Positions 59,364 through 64,000 of a DNA stretch of 64,000 nt are shown here, in pieces. Origin of the DNA: Gemmatimonadota bacterium. Lineage in GTDB: Bacteria; Gemmatimonadota; Gemmatimonadetes; Longimicrobiales; Gaopeijiaceae. The position numbers and the translations under genes were made by a program. The notes under the pieces are model-generated. The model did not search any database and was not told where the DNA came from. It was given only the letters and a program-made list of their open reading frames with translations. The stretch's first letter is position 1. Every line of letters starts with the position of its first letter. The stretch lies in contig SKKN01000057.1 in the NCBI GenBank assembly GCA_007121455.1, positions 58,539 to 122,538 on the forward strand, in the 5' to 3' direction.

Positions 59364-60438
59364 TGGCCCGGTGCTCGTCACGGGGTCCGGCGGATTCATC
59401 GGAGGGCGGGTCGTGGAGATCCTGCACGCGTTCGGCGGTCTCCCGGTGCGGGCCTCCCTGCGCCGCTGGAGCAGCGCGGTGCGCGTGGGGCGACTCCCGG
59501 TGGATATCGTCCTCTGCGATGTCACCGATCCGGCCCAGGTTCGCGAGGCGGTCGCGGGAGTTCGCTCCATCGTCCACTGCGCGTATGGAAACGAGCACGT
59601 CACGGTCGAGGGCACCCGAAACATCCTCGCCGCCGCCCAGGCGGAGGGGGTCGACCGGGTGGTCCACCTCAGTACGATGGAGGTCTACGGTGACGTGGAG
59701 GGTGAGGTGTCGGAGGAAGCGCCGGTTCGAAGGAGTGGATGGGAGTACCGGGACTCGAAGATCGACGCGGAGCATCTCTGCTGGAGGTACGCGGATGGGG
59801 GCCTTCCGGTGACCGTCCTCAGGCCGACGATCGTCTACGGCCCGTTCAGCCGGAACTGGACGGTGGAGTTCGCACGCCGTCTTGCCGCGGGTGGAAGCTT
59901 TCCGGCCCGCGACGACGCCCAGGGGACGTGTAATCTCGTGTACGTGGACGATCTCGTCGGCGTCATCCACCGCGCGCTCCACAGGGAGGAGGGGGTGGGG
60001 GAGGCATTCAACGTGAATGGGGAGGAGCGGATCACCTGGTGGAGCTATCTCGACGCTCTGAATGAAGGTCTGGGATTGCCTCCGCTGGAAGCAGGAGGTC
60101 GCCTCGCTCGCCGGACACGCTCGGCCGCGATGGCTCCGGTGCGGATGGCGGCGCGCCGGACGCTTGACCGGTTCGAGCGCCCGATCATGGAGGTCTATCG
60201 GACAAGCCCCACGGCGAAGCGTTTCATGCGATGGGCGGAGGCGATGATCCGTGGAACGCCCTCCACCGGGGAGTATCAGCTCTTCCGGCGGAGCGTCGGC
60301 TTTTCGACGGACAAAGCCCGCGCCCGCCTGGGGTATCGAGCTCGATTCTCGTCCTCCGAGGGCATCCGACTGAGCACGAGTTGGCTTCGACACCACGGCT
60401 TCGTCGGGGTACCGGAGCTCCAATGGGAGCCACGGTAG
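59350..60438 (+). CDS. NAD-dependent epimerase/dehydratase (extended SDR)
   Basis: This protein is about 362 residues. The dinucleotide motif is VLVTGSGGFIGGRVVE, then HCAYGNEHV, HLSTMEVYGD and the catalytic Tyr-Lys in EYRDSKIDAEH. LRPTIVYGPFSRNW and YVDDLVGVIHRAL are typical of sugar-nucleotide epimerases and reductases. The C-terminal 90 residues (RTRSAAMAPVRMAARR onward) are less conserved. AAGGAGG precedes the ATG at 59350, which lies inside the end of the Gfo/Idh gene. Its specific reaction cannot be assigned; with the neighbour it probably makes an unusual sugar for the GT4 that follows. Confidence 0.87.
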   Translation: MKSVDGPVLVTGSGGFIGGRVVEILHAFGGLPVRASLRRWSSAVRVGRLPVDIVLCDVTDPAQVREAVAGVRSIVHCAYGNEHVTVEGTRNILAAAQAEGVDRVVHLSTMEVYGDVEGEVSEEAPVRRSGWEYRDSKIDAEHLCWRYADGGLPVTVLRPTIVYGPFSRNWTVEFARRLAAGGSFPARDDAQGTCNLVYVDDLVGVIHRALHREEGVGEAFNVNGEERITWWSYLDALNEGLGLPPLEAGGRLARRTRSAAMAPVRMAARRTLDRFERPIMEVYRTSPTAKRFMRWAEAMIRGTPSTGEYQLFRRSVGFSTDKARARLGYRARFSSSEGIRLSTSWLRHHGFVGVPELQWEPR

Positions 60439-61619
60439 GGATGGAGTTTGGAGAGGTGGAAGTGGGGCCGAGAGTGACCGGAGCCGGAGAGGGCGATCGA
60501 GGGACTCACCCGCTCAAGGTACTCCACATCGCGGCGCCCGGAACGATCGGGGGGCTCGAAAGTGTCCTTCTCGCGCTCGCCCTGGGGCTGAGGCAGACGG
60601 ACCTGCAGGTGGAGGTAGCAGCCGTGGTCCACTCCGACCCGGACGACCACTCCGTCGTGAGGGCCCTCCGGGAAGGTGGAGTGCGGGTGCACCCGGTCGT
60701 CATCCCGCCTCGTGCCTACGTGAGGGAGCGTCGCGCGCTGAGCCGCATCATCGAAGCTCTCCTTCCGGACGTGGTCCACACCCACGGGCACCGGCCCGAT
60801 GTACTCGATTCCGGACTGGCCCGGCGAAGGGGCATCCCGACCGTGACGACGATCCACGGTTCGAGCTATCAGAGTTGGCAGACCGCCCTGTACGAATGGA
60901 TGCAGTTCCGTATGCTCCGGCGGTTCGACGTGGTGGTGCCCGTCTCTCGTCCACTTGCGCGCGCCCTTCGGTCGTCCGGCGTACCGGCGAATCGACTCGA
61001 AGTCGTTCCGAACGCCTGGGATGGACGTGTGGAATCGGTGCCGCGAGACGAGGCGCGGAGGATTCTCGGGCTCCCGGAAGATGCGTGGGTGGCCGGCTGG
61101 GTCGGGCGGCTGATTCCGGTAAAGGGAGCGGATGTCTTCCTGCACGCGGTCGCAAGTATCCGGGACGTTCCGCTCCATGCGTCGATCATCGGAGATGGAC
61201 CGCGCCGACGGTCGCTGGAGGCGCTCGCCCGGACATTGGGGATCGAGGATCGGGTCCACTTCCACGGGAGCATGGAGGACGCAGCACGACTTTTTCGCGC
61301 GTTCGACGTGTGGGTGTTGAGCTCTCGTTCCGAGGGCACGCCCATGGTGCTCTTCGAGGCGATGGCGGCCGAGGTGCCGATCGTGGCGGCCAGGGTTGGA
61401 GGGGTAGGGGATGTGGTCACGGAGGCCGAAGCGGTTCTCGTCCCGCCCGAGGAGCCGGTGGCGCTGGGGCGGGGTGTTCGAGAGGCCTTGGTCCGGGGGA
61501 AGGCGACATCGGAGCGGGTGAGCACCGCTGCGCGAAAGCTCGATCAATCGTTTGGCGCGGAAGCATGGGTCTCCCGGTACATCGAAATCTATCGCCGGGT
61601 CAGCTCCGAGCCTCGTTGA
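60423..61619 (+). CDS. glycosyltransferase, GT4 family (GT-B fold)
   Basis: This protein is about 398 residues. N-domain: KVLHIAAPGTIGGLESVLLALALGL. The acceptor-side VVHTHGHRPDVLDSGLARRRG and TTIHGSSYQSW follow. The donor domain has GWVGRLIPVKGADVFLHAV, IIGDGPRRRSLEAL and the EX7E motif in RSEGTPMVLFEAM. It transfers a sugar from a nucleotide donor with retention; donor and acceptor are unknown. The start is either ATG 60423 (GGAG 5 nt upstream, overlapping the epimerase end) or ATG 60441. Its stop is 3 bp from the stop of the convergent secreted protein. Confidence 0.88.
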   Translation: MGATVGMEFGEVEVGPRVTGAGEGDRGTHPLKVLHIAAPGTIGGLESVLLALALGLRQTDLQVEVAAVVHSDPDDHSVVRALREGGVRVHPVVIPPRAYVRERRALSRIIEALLPDVVHTHGHRPDVLDSGLARRRGIPTVTTIHGSSYQSWQTALYEWMQFRMLRRFDVVVPVSRPLARALRSSGVPANRLEVVPNAWDGRVESVPRDEARRILGLPEDAWVAGWVGRLIPVKGADVFLHAVASIRDVPLHASIIGDGPRRRSLEALARTLGIEDRVHFHGSMEDAARLFRAFDVWVLSSRSEGTPMVLFEAMAAEVPIVAARVGGVGDVVTEAEAVLVPPEEPVALGRGVREALVRGKATSERVSTAARKLDQSFGAEAWVSRYIEIYRRVSSEPR

Positions 61620-61622
61620 ACT

Positions 61623-62519
61623 TCACGGTCTACCGCTGATGTAGATCCGGTCCATCCGCATGTACATATCCTCCGCAACGCGGCCGTCCAACCCGCCCCA
61701 GATCGGACGCCATGCCACCCGTTCCCAGGTGGACCCCTGTTCCGCCGTGCCGAAGCGAAGATTCGTGTGCTCCCCGAGCTTGGTCCCGTCGATCCACCAA
61801 TGCACTTCTCCGTTTCGGTCCGACCCGGTGTTGGAGATGAGCAGGACCTCCCAGTGGTGCCAGTCGCCGCGGTCTGTGGGCCACCGCCCGACATTGGCTC
61901 TCAGGCGGCTGCCGCCGTCCGGGACGTTCTGCAGGTAGACGACGCCGGAAAGCGGCCCGCGCCCGCTTCCATGATATGCGGCGAAGACCGCAGGGTCGTC
62001 GTGGATCCAGAAGAAGGTGATCTTGTTCACGCCGGATGGGTGCCCCTGCCAGTTCTCCGAGAGCTTGACCCAGAACGAAACGTAGAGCTCCGTCACGCAC
62101 GCTTCCCGGATGCTCCAGTTCTCGGACCAGGCGGGGGTCCGGCCGCCCTCGGAGCCGGCTGGAAATCGAATCTCCCCCACCCTCGGACCCGAAACCGGCG
62201 CCGAGCGGTCCGTGGTGAGCGAGAGATTCGGGTTCTCCAGGTCCGCCCTCCACCCATCCTCTTCCAGGCGGTCGAAGCGCCGCTCCGAAAGGGGCCGGAA
62301 GTCGCGGGGCTCGTTGGGTCGAAGAGATCGGTCCGGGGCCTCGCCCGTGGGAGGCGGTGGATCCGCCGCTCCACTCCGGGCGGGCGGATCCAGCGATGAA
62401 TCGGAACGCACCGCCTCGCACCGTTCGGCGGGCGGCGCGGGGGTGGGTGCTTCGCGTGCATGTGGGGGTGGAAGGAACGAGAGGAGCGAGAGGATGAGAA
62501 GCGGCCGGAATGTGGACAT
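61623..62519 (-). CDS. secreted polysaccharide-lyase-like protein
   Basis: This 298-residue protein has an N-terminal hydrophobic signal (RPLLILSLLSFLPPPHA), then a Pro/Ser-rich linker to about residue 65. The lyase-like beta-sandwich covers about 70-298: GPRVGEIRFPAGSEGGRTPAWSENW, LYVSFWVKLSENWQGHPSGVNKI, FFWIHDDPAVFA, YLQNVPDGGSRL, WHHWEVLLISNTGS, EVHWWIDGTKLGEHTNLRFGT and WRPIWGGLDG. The domain is very similar to that of the adjacent gene at 62649 and the lipoprotein at 52453. No lipobox is evident. It probably acts on the exported polysaccharide. Confidence 0.75.
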   Translation of the reverse strand: MSTFRPLLILSLLSFLPPPHAREAPTPAPPAERCEAVRSDSSLDPPARSGAADPPPPTGEAPDRSLRPNEPRDFRPLSERRFDRLEEDGWRADLENPNLSLTTDRSAPVSGPRVGEIRFPAGSEGGRTPAWSENWSIREACVTELYVSFWVKLSENWQGHPSGVNKITFFWIHDDPAVFAAYHGSGRGPLSGVVYLQNVPDGGSRLRANVGRWPTDRGDWHHWEVLLISNTGSDRNGEVHWWIDGTKLGEHTNLRFGTAEQGSTWERVAWRPIWGGLDGRVAEDMYMRMDRIYISGRP

Positions 62520-62572
62520 GCCTTCCGGTTTTACAAGAACCGTGCCCCCCGAGGGCGGTTCCGGACGCCGCG

Positions 62573-62610
62573 AAAAACGAGCGGGGGGCTCCTCCTCCGG
62601 AACCCCCCGC
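62573..62610 (-). terminator. intrinsic terminator of the fibronectin-III/lyase-like gene
   Basis: On the minus strand an 8-bp perfect stem GCGGGGGG (62610-62603) / CCCCCCGC (62588-62581) with a 14-nt loop is followed by TCG and a run of five T (62577-62573). It lies 39 bp after the stop of the gene ending at 62649 and before the next minus-strand start at 62519, a classical rho-independent layout. Confidence 0.8.
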
Positions 62611-62648
62611 CAACGTCCTCTATGGTCCAGGTACTCTATTGGGACCCG

Positions 62649-64000
62649 CTACCGGGACCCGCTGATGTAGGCCCGGTCCATCCACATGTACATGGTTTCA
62701 CGAACTTCTCCCCCAATCCCCCCCCAGATCGGTCGCCACGCCACGCGTTCCCAGTGCTTGCTCTGGCTCGACGTTCCGAAGCGGATGTTCGTATACTCCC
62801 CGACCTTCCGTCCGTCGATCCACCAGTGGACCTCTCCGTCGGAGTTGCTCCCCGTATTGGAAACGAGGACCACTTCCCACTGATGCCACTGACCGCGATC
62901 GATCCTGCCTTCAGCCATGTTCGCATCCAACCGCTGCCCTCCGTCCGGCACGTTCTGGAGGTAGATCACGCCCCGGAGGGCCGCATCGTTCGCTCCCCTC
63001 ATTACCGGGAAGACCGACGGGTCGCCGTGGGTCCATATGAAGCCGATCTTGTTCACGCCGGAGGAGTGGCCCTGCCAGTTGTCCGACACCTTCATCCAGA
63101 AGGAGACGTACAGGCTCGTCAGTCCCTCGCTCTGGATCTGCCAGTTTTCGGACCAGGCTGGGGTCCGGCCTCCTGTGGACCCGGCGGGGTATCGCACCCT
63201 TCCTACGTTCGTGCCCGATACCGGAGCTGTGGGATCGGAGACGATGGACAGGTTGGAGTTGCTCGTGTCCGACCTCCATCCGGCTTCCTCGAGCTGGTTG
63301 AAGTGCCGTTCCGAATAGGTCCGGAAGCTCGACGGCTCGTTTGGATAGAGATTCGATGAATCCGTGCTCCCTCCGGTTTCCGTCTCGGAGGAGGGTGGGT
63401 TCGAGGCGCTCGTGACGGCGGTGGTGGTGTTGGAGAGGGGTCCGAAGACGCGGCCGTCGTCCTCCTCGCGGTAGGAGACGAGACGGAAGTCGTAGGAGGT
63501 GTCTTCGTCGAGTCCGTTGACGGTGCAGGTGAACGTGCCCCCGACCTGCGAGCCCGAGATCGGGGAGGCGCACTCGCCGTCCGTAACCCAGGTGGCCTGA
63601 CCCCAGCCGTGCCCGAAGGGGGTGTCGGCGTAGCGGACGGTGTAGTCGGCCGGGCTGCCGGCTCCGTCATCCACTTCGGTCCAGGAGAGGGTGACGGAGG
63701 AGGGGCCGGTCTCGACGACGGAGAGGTCGGTGACCTCGCCCGGGTCTCCGGCCGACACGGACTCGCTCGACTGCTGATCCTCGGTGACGGCGGTGGTGAC
63801 GTTGGAGAGGGGCCCGAAGACGCGGCCGTCGTCCTCCTGGCGGTAGGAGACGAGGCGGAAGTCATAGGAGGTGCCTTCATCGAGGTCGTTCACCGTGCAG
63901 GTGAACGTGCCCCCGACCCGGGAGCCCGAGATCGGGGAGGCGCACTCGCCGTCCGTGACCCAGGTGGCCTGACCCCAGCCGTAGCCGAGGGGGGTGTCGG
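62649..64000 (-). CDS. fibronectin-III repeats plus polysaccharide-lyase-like domain, N-terminus beyond the right edge
   Basis: The frame is open to the window edge, so only the last ~450 residues are seen. Two fibronectin-III-like repeats come first (VTDLSVVETGPSSVTLSWTE, DYTVRYADTPFG, YDFRLVSYREEDDGRVFGPLSN), the more upstream copy being cut by the edge. A Ser/Thr-rich linker (PPSSETETGGSTDSSN) follows. Then comes the same beta-sandwich as at 61623: NVGRVRYPAGSTGGRTPAWSENW, SFWMKVSDNWQGHSSGVNKI, WHQWEVVLVSNTGSNSDGEVH, WWIDGRKVGEYTNIRFGT and WRPIWGG. The design suggests an extracellular modular enzyme or adhesin acting on the polysaccharide. A strong terminator follows. Confidence 0.8.
   Translation of the reverse strand, partial: DTPLGYGWGQATWVTDGECASPISGSRVGGTFTCTVNDLDEGTSYDFRLVSYRQEDDGRVFGPLSNVTTAVTEDQQSSESVSAGDPGEVTDLSVVETGPSSVTLSWTEVDDGAGSPADYTVRYADTPFGHGWGQATWVTDGECASPISGSQVGGTFTCTVNGLDEDTSYDFRLVSYREEDDGRVFGPLSNTTTAVTSASNPPSSETETGGSTDSSNLYPNEPSSFRTYSERHFNQLEEAGWRSDTSNSNLSIVSDPTAPVSGTNVGRVRYPAGSTGGRTPAWSENWQIQSEGLTSLYVSFWMKVSDNWQGHSSGVNKIGFIWTHGDPSVFPVMRGANDAALRGVIYLQNVPDGGQRLDANMAEGRIDRGQWHQWEVVLVSNTGSNSDGEVHWWIDGRKVGEYTNIRFGTSSQSKHWERVAWRPIWGGIGGEVRETMYMWMDRAYISGSR
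63414..64000. repeat. tandem 372-bp repeat encoding fibronectin-III-like modules
   Basis: The segment starting GACGGCGGTGGTG at 63414 recurs at 63786, a period of 372 bp (124 codons). The two copies are nearly identical in DNA over at least the first 210 bp, with scattered single changes, and the second runs off the edge. Recent duplication or gene conversion is implied. Confidence 0.85.

Noticed and set aside
1..64000. tRNA, rRNA and phage genes
   Set aside because: The non-coding gaps were read on both strands without finding T-loop/acceptor patterns, ribosomal RNA sequence, integrases or phage structural genes; a covariance-model scan would be needed to exclude small RNAs.

Overview
The window is a 64 kb piece of a GC-rich bacterial chromosome. 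I would guess an uncultured Gram-negative lineage such as Gemmatimonadota or a proteobacterium, but nothing here fixes the phylum. Lipoproteins with lipoboxes, a polyprenyl-phosphate sugar transferase and accessory genes of the exosortase-A (XrtA/PEP-CTERM) type point to a diderm that builds an extracellular polysaccharide. No rRNA, tRNA, transposase, integrase or CRISPR array was found. The layout is dense, with many ATGA/GTGA stop-start overlaps.

Region 1 (1-12.5 kb) is mainly acyl-CoA metabolism. It holds bioF (minus strand), then a B12-dependent acyl-CoA mutase split into a large subunit (1471-3198) and a cobalamin subunit (5711-6136). A GGDEF/EAL signalling gene lies between them on the opposite strand. 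The cobalamin subunit leads a tightly overlapping operon of an acyl-CoA carboxylase carboxyltransferase, an AtuA-type protein split into two genes, and an enoyl-CoA hydratase. The mutase carries the Phe/Gln pair of isobutyryl-CoA mutase rather than the Tyr/Arg pair of methylmalonyl-CoA mutase. A degenerate methyltransferase and an APH-fold kinase form a coupled pair at the end.

Region 2 (12.5-31 kb) opens with a fused sulfate adenylyltransferase/APS kinase (PAPS supply) and a degenerate histidine kinase. An initiating sugar transferase follows. A coupled four-gene minus-strand operon (deacetylase, ATP-grasp, GT4, GT2) comes next. Then there is an unusual signalling operon: response regulator, GvpF/L-like protein, GvpA/J-like protein, and a GAF-PAS-PAS histidine kinase. 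After that come XrtA-associated FemAB, a low-molecular-weight tyrosine phosphatase, an XrtA-type deacetylase and an O-antigen ligase-like protein.

Region 3 (28.6-48 kb) is one long minus-strand run that includes a hybrid assembly line. In transcription order it is: Sfp-type PPTase, GNAT, VanZ-like protein, NRPS (A-PCP-sulfotransferase), PKS/NRPS (KS-AT-ACP-aminotransferase-C-A-PCP), two alpha/beta-hydrolase-fold proteins with abnormal nucleophile elbows, deacetylase, lipoprotein, DegT aminotransferase and O-antigen ligase. The second A domain reads as a glycine code. There is no thioesterase domain. My reading is that a short sulfated beta-amino-acyl-glycine unit is made here for, or together with, the polysaccharide. 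This is the most interesting system in the window.

Region 4 (48-64 kb) holds a FemAB/ATP-grasp/TPP-enzyme operon and a second glycan cluster (fused Gfo/Idh-epimerase, methyltransferase, GT2, Gfo/Idh, epimerase, GT4). It also has three secreted paralogues of a polysaccharide-lyase-like fold. The last of these carries fibronectin-III-like repeats and runs off the right edge.
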